From Pseudomonas chlororaphis (GTDB lineage Bacteria; Pseudomonadota; Gammaproteobacteria; Pseudomonadales; Pseudomonadaceae): DNA of 52,262 nucleotides. This document shows, piece after piece, positions 34,021-42,662 of the stretch. Position 1 is the first letter of the stretch. Every line of letters starts with the position of its first letter. The stretch is from contig NZ_JSFK01000043.1 in assembly GCF_000783395.1 (NCBI RefSeq), positions 1-52,262 on the forward strand. Direction: 5' to 3'. The notes below the pieces were generated by a model. That model did no database searches. It was not told where the DNA came from and saw only the letters and a program-made list of their open reading frames with translations. The position numbers and the translations under genes are program-made.

Positions 34021-34182
34021 TCCCCCTCACCCCAGCCCTCTCCCCCAGGGGCGAGGGGGAAAGGGAGCCGATTTTCGCGTTTTTCATTACTTGAGTTCGA
34101 CTCAGGAATTTCAAGTCGATGTATCAAGCCCAAACACCTCGGTCAGTCCCCTCTCCCTTTGGGAGAGGGTTAGGGTGAGGGG
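34021..34182. repeat. Inverted pair of CT-rich intergenic repeats
   Basis: CCCCTCACCCCAGCCCTCTC (from 34023) and its inverted relative ending GAGGGTTAGGGTGAGGGG (to 34182) lie about 90 bases apart. Each half has its own hairpin (for example CCCTCTCCC-TTT-GGGAGAGGG). The arrangement resembles a REPIN of a class unrelated to the TGTGGGAGCGAG repeats. The gap between pgi and acs (343 bases) otherwise holds only the acs leader. Confidence 0.75.
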
Positions 34183-34253
34183 CTCTTCGCGATGGAGTGC
34201 CTTCTGCCGGCCTTGAACCCTTACCCCCATCGGCGCATCTTTATTCCTGTCGT

Positions 34254-34271
34254 ACAACAAGAATAAGGAAC
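34254..34271 (+). promoter_or_regulatory. Predicted Hfq/Crc target motif over the acs ribosome-binding site
   Basis: ACAACAAGAATAAGGAAC matches the AANAANAA catabolite-activity motif and includes the AAGGA ribosome-binding site of acs. Hfq with Crc should repress acs translation on preferred carbon sources, and CrcZ from 26977 should relieve it. Confidence 0.7.
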
Positions 34272-34275
34272 CGTC

Positions 34276-36213
34276 ATGTTCGATATCAGCACGTTCCCCA
34301 AAGCCGATGCCGTCCGCCGGGCTGCGCAATTGAGTCAGGAAGACTATCGGCGCCTGTACCGCGAATCCATTGAACACCCCAGCACCTTCTGGGCAGAACA
34401 GGCCACGCAGTTCCTCGACTGGAGCACGCCGTGGCAGACCGTTCAGCGCTATGACCTGAAAACCGGTGAAGCTGTCTGGTTTGCCGGCGCGAAACTGAAT
34501 GTCAGTTACAACTGCATCGACCGCCACCTGGAAAAGCGTGGCGAGCAGACCGCCCTGCTCTGGGAAGGCGACGATCCGGCCGAATCGGCACAAATCACTT
34601 ACAAAAAACTCCACCACCACGTCTGTCGACTGGCCAACGTGCTGAAAAGCCGTGGCGTGAAGAAAGGCGACCGGGTGTGCATTTACATGCCGATGATCCC
34701 CGAGGCCGCGTACGCCATGCTCGCCTGTTCGCGGATCGGCGCGATTCACTCGGTGGTGTTCGGCGGTTTCTCCCCCGACTCACTGCGTGATCGCATTCTC
34801 GATGCCGACTGCCGCACGGTGATCACCGCGGATGAAGGGGTGCGCGGTGGCAAATTCGTGCCGCTCAAGCAAAACGTCGACAAAGCCCTGCAAAGTTGCC
34901 CGGACGTCAGCACCGTCGTGGTGGTCGAGCGCACCCAAGGCAAGGTCGATTGGGTCGAGGGTCGCGATCTCTGGTATCACCAGGCCGTGCGCGATGTCAG
35001 CGACGATTGCCCACCGGAACCGATGGACGCCGAAGATCCGCTGTTCATCCTCTACACCTCCGGCAGTACCGGCAAACCCAAAGGCGTGCTGCACACCACC
35101 GGGGGTTACCTGCTGCAAGCAGCGATGACCTTCAAATACGTGCTCGATTACCGTGACGGCGAAGTGTTCTGGTGCACCGCCGACGTCGGCTGGGTCACCG
35201 GCCACAGCTATATCGTCTACGGCCCGCTGGCCAATGGCGCGACCACGTTGATGTTCGAAGGCGTACCGAGCTACCCGAGCAGTTCACGCTTCTGGCAGGT
35301 CATCGACAAGCACAAGGTCAATATTTTCTACACCGCACCCACTGCTCTGCGCGCGTTGATGCGTGAAGGTGCCGAACCATTGAAAGAAACCTCGCGCGCC
35401 AGCCTCAGATTGCTCGGCAGCGTCGGTGAGCCGATCAACCCTGAGGCGTGGGAATGGTATTTCAACGTCGTAGGAGAACAGCGCTGCCCTATCGTCGACA
35501 CCTGGTGGCAGACTGAAACCGGCGGCATCATGCTCAGCCCGCTGGTCAGCGCCCAGCGGATCAAACCGGGCTGCGCCACACAACCCATGTTCGGCGTACA
35601 ACCGGTGCTGCTCGATGAGCACGGCAAGGAAATCAAAGGCGCCGGCAGCGGCGTGCTGGCGATCAAATCGAGTTGGCCGGCGCAGATCCGCAGCGTCTAT
35701 GGCGACCCGCAGCGAATGGTCGACACCTATTTCAAACCTTATCCCGGCTACTACTTCACCGGCGACGGCGCACGCCGCGACGAGGATGGCGACTACTGGA
35801 TCACCGGGCGCATCGACGATGTGATCAACGTTTCCGGCCACCGCATCGGTACAGCCGAAGTGGAAAGCGCGCTGGTGCTGCACGACAGCATCGCCGAGGC
35901 CGCCGTGGTCGGTTACCCGCACGACGTCAAAGGTCAGGGCATCTACGCCTTCGTCACGCCCATGAACGGCACCGAACCCAATGACGATTTGAAAAAAGAA
36001 TTGCTCGCCCACGTCAGCAAGGAAATCGGCAGCTTCGCCAAACCGGATCTGATCCAGTGGGCGCCGGCCTTGCCGAAAACCCGTTCAGGCAAGATCATGC
36101 GGCGCATCTTGCGCAAGATCGCCTGCAACGAACTCGACAGCCTCGGCGACACCTCGACCCTGGCTGACCCGAGTGTGGTGCAAGGCCTGATCGACAAGCG
36201 CCTCAATCAGTAA
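34276..36213 (+). CDS. acs: Acetyl-CoA synthetase
   Basis: A 645-residue AMP-forming enzyme that activates acetate via acetyl-AMP. The phosphate loop is YTSGSTGKPKG, the adenylation region DTWWQTETGG is intact, and the C-terminal domain carries Lys606 in PKTRSGKIMRR, the site whose acetylation inactivates the family. The start at 34276 follows AAGGA within a CA motif, so post-transcriptional control by Hfq/Crc is likely. A REP-like inverted pair separates it from pgi. Confidence 0.96.
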   Translation: MFDISTFPKADAVRRAAQLSQEDYRRLYRESIEHPSTFWAEQATQFLDWSTPWQTVQRYDLKTGEAVWFAGAKLNVSYNCIDRHLEKRGEQTALLWEGDDPAESAQITYKKLHHHVCRLANVLKSRGVKKGDRVCIYMPMIPEAAYAMLACSRIGAIHSVVFGGFSPDSLRDRILDADCRTVITADEGVRGGKFVPLKQNVDKALQSCPDVSTVVVVERTQGKVDWVEGRDLWYHQAVRDVSDDCPPEPMDAEDPLFILYTSGSTGKPKGVLHTTGGYLLQAAMTFKYVLDYRDGEVFWCTADVGWVTGHSYIVYGPLANGATTLMFEGVPSYPSSSRFWQVIDKHKVNIFYTAPTALRALMREGAEPLKETSRASLRLLGSVGEPINPEAWEWYFNVVGEQRCPIVDTWWQTETGGIMLSPLVSAQRIKPGCATQPMFGVQPVLLDEHGKEIKGAGSGVLAIKSSWPAQIRSVYGDPQRMVDTYFKPYPGYYFTGDGARRDEDGDYWITGRIDDVINVSGHRIGTAEVESALVLHDSIAEAAVVGYPHDVKGQGIYAFVTPMNGTEPNDDLKKELLAHVSKEIGSFAKPDLIQWAPALPKTRSGKIMRRILRKIACNELDSLGDTSTLADPSVVQGLIDKRLNQ

Positions 36214-36264
36214 TACCCCGGGCGCGGTCAACCGGTCGCGCCCGCTCTTCTTCACTGAGTAGTC

Positions 36265-37137
36265 ATGGAATTCATCCGTAGTCGTATCGAAAACCAACTG
36301 ATGAGCCTGACCGGGCTGTCACTCGGTCAACTCGACCTGGAAAACCCCAAGGGCGATCCCGGCCTGTTCGGTCCGGATTCGATCAGTTGGCAGGTGCACG
36401 GCGATTTCAGCAGCATGTTGATCGGCGGTATCAGCGCGTTGTTACTGCAAGCCTTGCATCCACTGGCATTGGCCGGGGTTTGGGATCATTCGAATTTCCG
36501 TGAAGACATGCTCGGGCGTTTGCGGCGCACCAGCCAGTTTGTTTCCGGGACCACGTTCGGCTCGCGCCGGGACGCCGACTGGTTGATCGAGAAAGTGCGC
36601 ACCATTCACCTGCAAGTGGTCGGCACCGCGCCGGATGGCCGCCCTTACGCGGCCAGCGATGCGGATTTGCTGACGTGGGTGCATGTGGCGGAAGTGAGTA
36701 ACTTTCTGGCGGCGCATTTGCGCTATCGCAACCCGCAGTTGTCGGGGGCGGATCAGGATCGTTATTACGCAGAGATTGCCGTGATTGCCGAACGCCTGGG
36801 AGCGCGGGAGGTGCCGAAATCACGGCAAGCCGTGGCCGAGTATCTGCAACGCATGCGCCCGCAGTTGTTGTGCGATGAACGCAGCCGTGAGGTTTTGCGC
36901 TTGCTGCTCGACGCACCGGCACCCAGCGTTCTGGCCCGGCCGTTTGGTGATCTGATGATGAAGGCCGGGATCGATCTGTTGCCGGACTGGGCCAGCGACA
37001 TGCTTGATGTCCGGCAGAGCTCGCTGCAACGGCAATTGATTCGCGCCAGCGTGAGGCGCAGCGCACCGATGCTGCGCTGGGCGATGCGCAATGGTTCGGT
37101 GCAACGGGCCAAACGCCGGATGGGTTTGCTGACCTGA
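36265..37137 (+). CDS. Oxygenase MpaB family protein (DUF2236)
   Basis: A 290-residue protein of the MpaB / latex-clearing oxygenase superfamily, a b-haem fold. Conserved segments are ALHPLALAGVWDHSNFREDMLGRLRRT (residues 62-88), TTFGSRRDADWLIEKVRTIH and the later TWVHVAEVSNF, which supplies candidate haem-ligand His residues. No signal peptide is evident. The substrate is unknown; bacterial DUF2236 proteins are mostly uncharacterised. It starts 51 bases after acs in the same direction, so cotranscription is possible. Confidence 0.85.
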   Translation: MEFIRSRIENQLMSLTGLSLGQLDLENPKGDPGLFGPDSISWQVHGDFSSMLIGGISALLLQALHPLALAGVWDHSNFREDMLGRLRRTSQFVSGTTFGSRRDADWLIEKVRTIHLQVVGTAPDGRPYAASDADLLTWVHVAEVSNFLAAHLRYRNPQLSGADQDRYYAEIAVIAERLGAREVPKSRQAVAEYLQRMRPQLLCDERSREVLRLLLDAPAPSVLARPFGDLMMKAGIDLLPDWASDMLDVRQSSLQRQLIRASVRRSAPMLRWAMRNGSVQRAKRRMGLLT

Positions 37138-37140
37138 AAT

Positions 37141-37207
37141 CTTCGCGAGCAGGCTCGCTCCCACATTTGGAATGCATTTCCATGTGGGAGCGAGCCTGCT
37201 CGCGAAG
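37141..37207. repeat. REP doublet, reversed orientation
   Basis: CTTCGCGAGCAGGCTCGCTC at the left and its inverse at the right, with a spacer of about 17 bases. Here the repeat ends face outward, opposite to the other TGTGGGAGCGAG doublets in this window. Confidence 0.9.
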
Positions 37208-37275
37208 GCAGCACCTCGGTTACCCGCCAAGCTGCTAAACTCCCGCGCCCCCATTCTCTCCAGCAAGGCGCCCGC

Positions 37276-38292
37276 ATGTCTTCCTTGAATCAGGCGCTGC
37301 GCGCCGCCCTCGATCAACGCCAGGATTTGCTGGCCGAGCTGCACCGCCAAGGCACCGATTGCTATCGGCTGTTCCATGGCAGCCAGGAAGGTGCCGGCGG
37401 TTTGACCATCGACCGCTACGGCCCGCAACTGCTGGTGCAAAGCTTCCACCAGACGCTCGAGCGCGATGACCTGCTGCAACTGCACGCCGTGGTCAATCAA
37501 GCTTTGGGCCTGGAAACGTTGCTGGTTTACAACGACCGCTCCCGTGGCAACTCGCGCATCGACCGTGAAGATAGCGTCTACAAAGCCGACGACGCCGCAC
37601 TGGCGGATCTGGTCGGCCACGAGTGGGGCCTGAACTACCGCGTGCGCGGGCGTCATGCCGGGCAGGATCCGCTGCTGTTCCTCGACCTGCGCAATACCCG
37701 TGGCTGGGTCAAGGACCACGCCAAGGGCAAAAGCGTGCTCAACCTGTTCGCCTACACCTGCGGCGTTGGCCTCAGTGCCGCTGCCGGTGGCGCCAGCGAA
37801 GTGTGCAATCTGGATTTCGCTGAAGGCAATCTGGCGGTCGGTCGCGAAAACGGTCTGCTCAACCCGCAATTGCCCGAGATGCAATTCATCCAGTCCGACT
37901 ACTTTCCGGCCATTCGCCAACTCGCCGGGCTGCCGATCAGCCAGCGCCGGGGACAGAAACTGCCGAGCTACCAGCGCCTCGAACAGCGTCAATACGATCT
38001 GGTCCTGCTCGATCCGCCGGCCTGGGCCAAGAGCGCGTTCGGCACCGTCGACTTGCTGCGCGACTATCAAAGCCTGCTCAAGCCAGCCCTGCTGACCACC
38101 GCCGACAACGGCGTGCTGATCTGCTGCAACAACCTGGCGAAAGTCAGCATGGACGACTGGCGCGAACAGGTGCTGCGCTGCGCCGAGAAGGCCGGGCGAC
38201 CGGTGCGTGAGTGGAGCGTGATGACCCCGGGCGCCGACTTCCCGTCCATGGACCAGCAACCGCCGTTGAAAACCCTGATCCTGCAGCTATAA
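37276..38292 (+). CDS. SAM-dependent 23S rRNA-type methyltransferase (RlmI-like)
   Basis: A 338-residue class I methyltransferase of the RlmI/RlmK group. The SAM site is in VLNLFAYTCGVGLSAA, the acidic residue follows in NLDFAEGN, and the catalytic motif is LLDPPAWAKS. The N-terminal PUA part is short or absent compared with E. coli RlmI, and the first about 30 residues are an unassigned helix. The target base cannot be read from the sequence. A TTCTCTCCAGCAAGG leader precedes the ATG. Confidence 0.85.
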   Translation: MSSLNQALRAALDQRQDLLAELHRQGTDCYRLFHGSQEGAGGLTIDRYGPQLLVQSFHQTLERDDLLQLHAVVNQALGLETLLVYNDRSRGNSRIDREDSVYKADDAALADLVGHEWGLNYRVRGRHAGQDPLLFLDLRNTRGWVKDHAKGKSVLNLFAYTCGVGLSAAAGGASEVCNLDFAEGNLAVGRENGLLNPQLPEMQFIQSDYFPAIRQLAGLPISQRRGQKLPSYQRLEQRQYDLVLLDPPAWAKSAFGTVDLLRDYQSLLKPALLTTADNGVLICCNNLAKVSMDDWREQVLRCAEKAGRPVREWSVMTPGADFPSMDQQPPLKTLILQL

Positions 38293-38296
38293 ACAA

Positions 38297-38393
38297 CCCT
38301 GTGGGAGCTGGCTTGCCAGCGATTGCGGTGGGTCAGTCAACAAAGTTGTCGACTGGTATTCCCTCATCGCTGGCAAGCCAGCTCCCACAGGGG
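38297..38393. repeat. REP doublet, variant TGTGGGAGCTGGCTTGCCAG
   Basis: Inverted copies with GAGCTGGCTTGCCAGC cores, differing from the GAGCGAGCCTGCTCGC class. It lies 5 bases after the methyltransferase stop. Confidence 0.9.
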
Positions 38394-38503
38394 TTCTGTG
38401 TTTTGAGACAAATCTGAACAATCCTGCTCCATGCGAGGTACTTCGGAACCAGAATCGCGTGCCATACTCCAAGGCACTCCGATTCAGACAGATGAAGCCG
38501 CAC

Positions 38504-41443
38504 ATGCCCAAAGGATTGATTCGCGCGATTGGCGCCCTGTTGACTGCTCTGGCCCTCTACAGCCTGCTGGGGTTTCTGATTTTGCCGGGCATCGCTCTGC
38601 GGGTAGCCAATCAGCAACTGGCCAACTACGCGACGGTGCCCGCGCATATCCAGCGTATCGAGCTCAACCCGTTCAGCCTTGAAGTCACCCTGTGGGGGCT
38701 GGTCATCGGCGAGCCGGGCAAGGAGCAGATCGGCTTCGATCGCCTGTACGCCGACCTGCAAATCGACAGCCTGTGGACCAAAGCCCTGCATCTGGCCAAC
38801 ATCGAGCTGGACAAGCCGAAGAGCGAAATCCTTTTCGCCAAAGACGGCAAGCTCAACCTGCTCGGCCTGTTCAATGTGCCGGCCAGCGAGCCGACACCGG
38901 CCGACCCGGACGCCAAGCCCTTCCCGCTGCGCATCGACAACATCAAACTGGCCGGCGGCGTCGTGCACTTTGAGGACGTGCGCCCGAGCGAGCCGATCGA
39001 ATTCCTCTACGACGACCTCAGCTTCGAACTGAAAAACCTCAGCACCCTGCCCGAAGACAGCGCAGACATGACCTTGGTCGCCATCGGCCCGGCCGGTGGG
39101 CGGATCGACTGGAGTGGCAATTTCAGCCTGATCCCGTTCACTTCCGAAGGCACCCTGAAAGTCACCGACGGCAAGATGAAAGCCTTCTGGCCCTATGTGC
39201 GTGACTCGGTGCCATTGGTGCTCGAAGACGGCGTAATCAGCCTCAGCACCGACTACAAACTCAACCTGTCGAAAGAAACCGAGCTGCAACTGAACAACGT
39301 GGCGGTGAGCATCGCGCCGTTCGCCATCAAGGCTCCGGACGGACGGCCACTGGCGAAACTCGAACGCCTCGACGTCAGCGAAACCTCGCTGGATCTGGCC
39401 AAGCAACAAGTCGTGGTCGGCAAGATCCGCAGCAACAAACTGGAAACATGGGCCGCCCTCGAAGCCGACGGCCAACTGGACTGGCAGAAACTGTTCGCCA
39501 GCCAGCCATCGAAACCGGCCGCCAAAGCCGCCGCTGAACCCGCAAGCACGCCGGCGGCTGCCGATTCGCCGAAGCCTGAACCCACTGCGCCGAGCAAACC
39601 GTGGCAAGTGCTGCTCAAAGACGTGCAATTGCGCGACTACACCGTGCATCTGGCCGACCGTTCGGCAACACCTGCGGTGGCACTGGATATCACCCCGCTG
39701 AACGTCGACCTGCAAGACTTCGACAGCCTCAACGGTTCGCCCTTCAAGCTCAAGCTCGATAGCGGCGTGGGCAAGCAAGGCAAGATCACGGCCGACGGCA
39801 CGGTCAATCTCGCCCCGGTCAACGCCCAGCTCAACGTGAAAACCCAGGACATCGACCTGCGTGTCGCGCAGTCCTACATCAATCCGTTCATTCGCCTGGA
39901 ACTGCGCAGCGGCATGCTCGGCAGTGACTTGAAGGTCAACCTCAAGAGTACCGAACCGCTGGCGCTCAGCGTCACCGGCCGCGCGCAGATCGATCAACTG
40001 CACACCCTCGACACCCTGAAAACCCGCGACTTTCTCAAGTGGCAGCAGGTGGTGGTCGAAGGCCTGAATTATCAGCATGGCGACAGTCTGTCGATCGACA
40101 AGGTCAACCTGTTCCAGCCTTATGCGCGGTTCATGATCAACGACGATCGCACCACCAACATCGACGACCTGCTGATCCCGCAACCGGCCGACAGCGGCGC
40201 AAAAACCACGGCAGCCAAACCGGCCAGCAACGAGAAACCGTTGGGTATTCACATCGGTGGCATCGCGATCAATGACGGCTCGGCGAACTTCGCCGACTTC
40301 AGCCTGACGCCCAACTTCGCCACCGCCGTGCAGCAACTCAACGGCCAGATCGGCACCATCGACAGCCGTCAGGCGAAACCGGCCAGCGTCGACATCAAAG
40401 GCAAGGTCGATCGCTACGCACCGGTGACCATCAAGGGCGCGGTCAATCCATTTGACCCAATGGCCAGCCTCGACATCGCCACCAGTTTCAAACGGGTCGA
40501 ACTGACCACGCTGACGCCCTACTCCGGCAAATTCGCCGGTTACCGCATCCGCAAAGGCCGGCTCAACCTCGACCTGCACTACCTGATCACCAAGGGCCAG
40601 CTCAAAGCCGAGAACAAAGTGGTGGTCGAGCAACTGCAACTCGGTGAAAAGGTCGACAGCCCGGATGCCGTGAGCCTGCCGCTGAAACTGGCGATTGCCC
40701 TGCTCAAGGACGTCGACGGCAAGATCTCCATCGAATTGCCGGTGACCGGCGACTTGAACAACCCGCAGTTCAGCGTGATGCCGATTGTCTGGCAGACCTT
40801 GCGCAACCTGATCGTCAAAGCCGCCGCCGCGCCGTTCAAAATGATTGGCGGGCTGATCAGTGGTGGCAGTTCGCAAGACCTTGGCACCGTGTCGTTTGCT
40901 CCGGGTTCCAGCGAGTTGAGCAAGGATGCCGAAGCTGCGCTGATCAAACTGTCTCAGGCGCTGAAGGAGCGTCCGGCACTGCGTTTGGAGATCGAAGGCA
41001 CGGCCGCCAAAAGCAGTGACGGCCCGTTGCTCGCCGAGCAGCGTCTGGAACGTGAATACCAGTACAACTACTACAAGATGCTCCAGCGTCGTGGCGATAA
41101 AGTCCCGGCCCAGGCTTCATTGCTGCAAGTGCCGGACAGCGAAAAAGGTCCACTGCTCGAAGGCATTTACCGCACCCGCCTGAAAACCCAGCCGCCAGCC
41201 GAATGGAAGGATCTGGGCAAGGAAGAACGCACGGCGAAGATGCGTGAAGGCGTGATCCAGTTCTGGAGTGGCAGCGATGTGTTGCTGCGCCAATTGGGTC
41301 AGGACCGTGCCAGCAGCATCAAGGACTACCTCGTCGATAAAGGCCAACTGGCAGACGACCGCGTGTACTTCATCGACGCCAATCTCGGTGAAGCCGAGAG
41401 CGATGGTCGGGTGGTGACGCAAATGCACCTGGATGCCGAATGA
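38504..41443 (+). CDS. DUF748-domain AsmA-like envelope protein
   Basis: A 979-residue protein anchored by one N-terminal helix (residues 8-32), with a very long periplasmic domain. The body is rich in beta-strand repeats of the AsmA/TamB/YhdP clan, whose members bridge the envelope and carry lipids. The C-terminal 160 residues contain an OmpA-like segment (SFAPGSSELSKDAEAALIKLSQAL...LRLEIEGTA). A low-complexity Ala/Pro linker sits near residue 340-380. The start is uncertain; 38504 (MPKGLIRA) is preferred to 38492 or a GTG at 38459. The DUF2845 gene overlaps its stop. Confidence 0.82.
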   Translation: MPKGLIRAIGALLTALALYSLLGFLILPGIALRVANQQLANYATVPAHIQRIELNPFSLEVTLWGLVIGEPGKEQIGFDRLYADLQIDSLWTKALHLANIELDKPKSEILFAKDGKLNLLGLFNVPASEPTPADPDAKPFPLRIDNIKLAGGVVHFEDVRPSEPIEFLYDDLSFELKNLSTLPEDSADMTLVAIGPAGGRIDWSGNFSLIPFTSEGTLKVTDGKMKAFWPYVRDSVPLVLEDGVISLSTDYKLNLSKETELQLNNVAVSIAPFAIKAPDGRPLAKLERLDVSETSLDLAKQQVVVGKIRSNKLETWAALEADGQLDWQKLFASQPSKPAAKAAAEPASTPAAADSPKPEPTAPSKPWQVLLKDVQLRDYTVHLADRSATPAVALDITPLNVDLQDFDSLNGSPFKLKLDSGVGKQGKITADGTVNLAPVNAQLNVKTQDIDLRVAQSYINPFIRLELRSGMLGSDLKVNLKSTEPLALSVTGRAQIDQLHTLDTLKTRDFLKWQQVVVEGLNYQHGDSLSIDKVNLFQPYARFMINDDRTTNIDDLLIPQPADSGAKTTAAKPASNEKPLGIHIGGIAINDGSANFADFSLTPNFATAVQQLNGQIGTIDSRQAKPASVDIKGKVDRYAPVTIKGAVNPFDPMASLDIATSFKRVELTTLTPYSGKFAGYRIRKGRLNLDLHYLITKGQLKAENKVVVEQLQLGEKVDSPDAVSLPLKLAIALLKDVDGKISIELPVTGDLNNPQFSVMPIVWQTLRNLIVKAAAAPFKMIGGLISGGSSQDLGTVSFAPGSSELSKDAEAALIKLSQALKERPALRLEIEGTAAKSSDGPLLAEQRLEREYQYNYYKMLQRRGDKVPAQASLLQVPDSEKGPLLEGIYRTRLKTQPPAEWKDLGKEERTAKMREGVIQFWSGSDVLLRQLGQDRASSIKDYLVDKGQLADDRVYFIDANLGEAESDGRVVTQMHLDAE

Positions 41444-41739
41444 TGAAACTACAGTGGCTGGCCTTGCTCGCAATGACGCTCGCGGCCAGTCACGCCTCGG
41501 CGTCCGATACGCTGCGCTGCGGCAGTCAATTGATCAGCCTCGGAGACCGTTCAAGCGAGGTGCTGCAAAAGTGCGGTGAGCCGGTCAGCCGTGATGAGTT
41601 GGGCTACAAGCGCAGCGCCAATCGCCGCGAGGAGTTTCAGGTCGAGGAATGGACCTACGGCCCGAGCAACGGCATGTACCAATACCTGCGCTTTGAAGGC
41701 AATCGCCTGCGGCAGATCAACAGCAAACGCGGTAACTAA
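41440..41739 (+). CDS. DUF2845 exported protein
   Basis: A 99-residue protein with a signal peptide (residues 1-22, ending ASHASA) and the DUF2845 core LRCGSQLISLGDRSSEVLQKCGEP, with two Cys likely to form a disulphide. Its start overlaps the TGA of the DUF748 gene (ATGATGA), so the two are translationally coupled and may act together in the envelope. Two ATGs in tandem (41440 and 41443) are equal candidates. Function is unknown. Confidence 0.85.
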   Translation: MMKLQWLALLAMTLAASHASASDTLRCGSQLISLGDRSSEVLQKCGEPVSRDELGYKRSANRREEFQVEEWTYGPSNGMYQYLRFEGNRLRQINSKRGN

Positions 41740-41755
41740 ACCAACACCAAACACC

Positions 41756-41845
41756 TGTGGGAGCGAGCCTGCTCGCGAATGCGTCGTGTCAGTCAAATTC
41801 TTCGTCGGCTGACAGACCGCATTCGCGAGCAGGCTCGCTCCCACA
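41756..41845. repeat. REP doublet (inverted pair)
   Basis: Inverted TGTGGGAGCGAGCCTGCTCG copies with CGAATGCG arms, after the DUF2845 gene. Confidence 0.92.
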
Positions 41846-41870
41846 ATTGTTTTGTGTTGCCCCTGAAATA

Positions 41871-41898
41871 GAACAAGCCCCGACACAAGTGCCGGGGC
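41871..41898 (-). terminator. Terminator-like hairpin after the BON gene
   Basis: Stem GCCCCGACAC / GTGCCGGGGC with one mismatch, 2-base loop, followed on the minus strand by TTGTTC. The T-tract is weak. It is 110 bases beyond the BON-gene stop; a smaller GGTCAC/GTGACC hairpin lies between. Confidence 0.5.
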
Positions 41899-42008
41899 CC
41901 GTAATGGTCACCTCCGTGTGACCGTTCGCATGAACTCTAAAGTTGCGGCAGACGTATTGCTCGGCCCGTCTGTCGCGCCTTCTCCCGGTCCAGGCGAGAA
42001 GTCATGCC

Positions 42009-42365
42009 TTACTCGGCTTTCAGGCCGTCAGCGGAGACCGCTTTGACGCCTTTGATTTTCTTGGTGATATTCACTGCGGTGGTTTTCTGAGCTTCGGTAA
42101 TGGCTACAGTCGACGACAGAGATACAACACCTTTGTTGGTTTCTACTTTGATGTCAGTGCCTGGGATGCCTTTTTCGGTCACCAGGTCGCTTTTCACTTT
42201 AGTGGTGATCCAGGTGTCGGAAGTGGCTTCTTTAGCCTGGGTGACTTCACCGGCAGCCAGAGTCATTGGAGCCTGGGTAGCCTGAGTGGATTGTGCGAAT
42301 GCACCGGAAGCCATGGTCAGGGTCAGCGCGGTAGCAGCAGCGGCAGTGATAGCGAACTTCTTCAT
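42009..42365 (-). CDS. BON-domain periplasmic protein
   Basis: A 118-residue protein with a signal peptide (residues 1-24, ending SGAFA) and a single BON domain (about residues 48-115, with DTWITTKVKSDLVTEKGIPGTDIKVETNKGVVSLSSTV). OsmY-like BON proteins are periplasmic and stress-induced and contact membranes. A single domain, not two as in OsmY. AGGAG lies 8 bases before the ATG, and a sigma54-type promoter is upstream. Confidence 0.88.
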   Translation of the reverse strand: MKKFAITAAAATALTLTMASGAFAQSTQATQAPMTLAAGEVTQAKEATSDTWITTKVKSDLVTEKGIPGTDIKVETNKGVVSLSSTVAITEAQKTTAVNITKKIKGVKAVSADGLKAE

Positions 42366-42430
42366 ACGAGTAACTCCTGTTTTTCTGGAAAGTCTGCTGG
42401 TTGTCTTGTCAGCAGGGTTACCAAGGTAGT

Positions 42431-42447
42431 TGCGAACGCTGTGCCAA
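42431..42447 (-). promoter_or_regulatory. Sigma54-type promoter of the BON gene
   Basis: Minus-strand TTGGCACAGCGTTCGCA: a perfect -24 TGGCAC with GG-N10-GC spacing to the -12 GC; the -12 is TCGC not TTGC. The predicted start gives a leader of about 54 bases. Confidence 0.6.
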
Positions 42448-42510
42448 CTTTTCCATCAACACAAAATCCTTATAAATCAATAGCTTATGTTTAACGCAGA
42501 TTTTCGGAAT

Positions 42511-42525
42511 CATGCAATTTGCATG
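42511..42525. repeat. Palindrome upstream of the BON-gene promoter
   Basis: CATGCAA-T-TTGCATG, a 7-base inverted repeat with one central base. Related CATGCGCAA and CATGCAA copies follow at 42527 and 42542. It lies 64-78 bases upstream of the -24 element, where an enhancer-binding activator would sit. Confidence 0.5.
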
Positions 42526-42615
42526 ACATGCGCAATATTCACATGCAAGTTGCGGTTTTTTGGAAAGTTCCTAAGACGCTGAAATTATTGAAGCTTTTGT
42601 GAACGGCTGCGCAAT

Positions 42616-42642
42616 GAAAAATGCCCCGCACTGCGGGGCATT
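42616..42642 (-). terminator. pilA terminator
   Basis: A perfect stem AATGCCCCGCA / TGCGGGGCATT (one central base), followed on the minus strand by TTTT, 20 bases after the pilA stop. Confidence 0.9.
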
Positions 42643-42662
42643 CTGTTCAGCACACATTCAAC

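Noticed and set aside
38333..40876. An 847-codon minus-strand frame
   Set aside because: It is antisense to the DUF748 gene, begins within that gene and runs into the REP doublet, and has no start site or domain. It is a compositional shadow.
41880..41935. Possible tRNA near pilA, as seen in P. aeruginosa
   Set aside because: The hairpins (GCCCCGACAC/GTGCCGGGGC and GGTCAC/GTGACC) do not fold into a cloverleaf and no T-loop GGTTCGA element is present.
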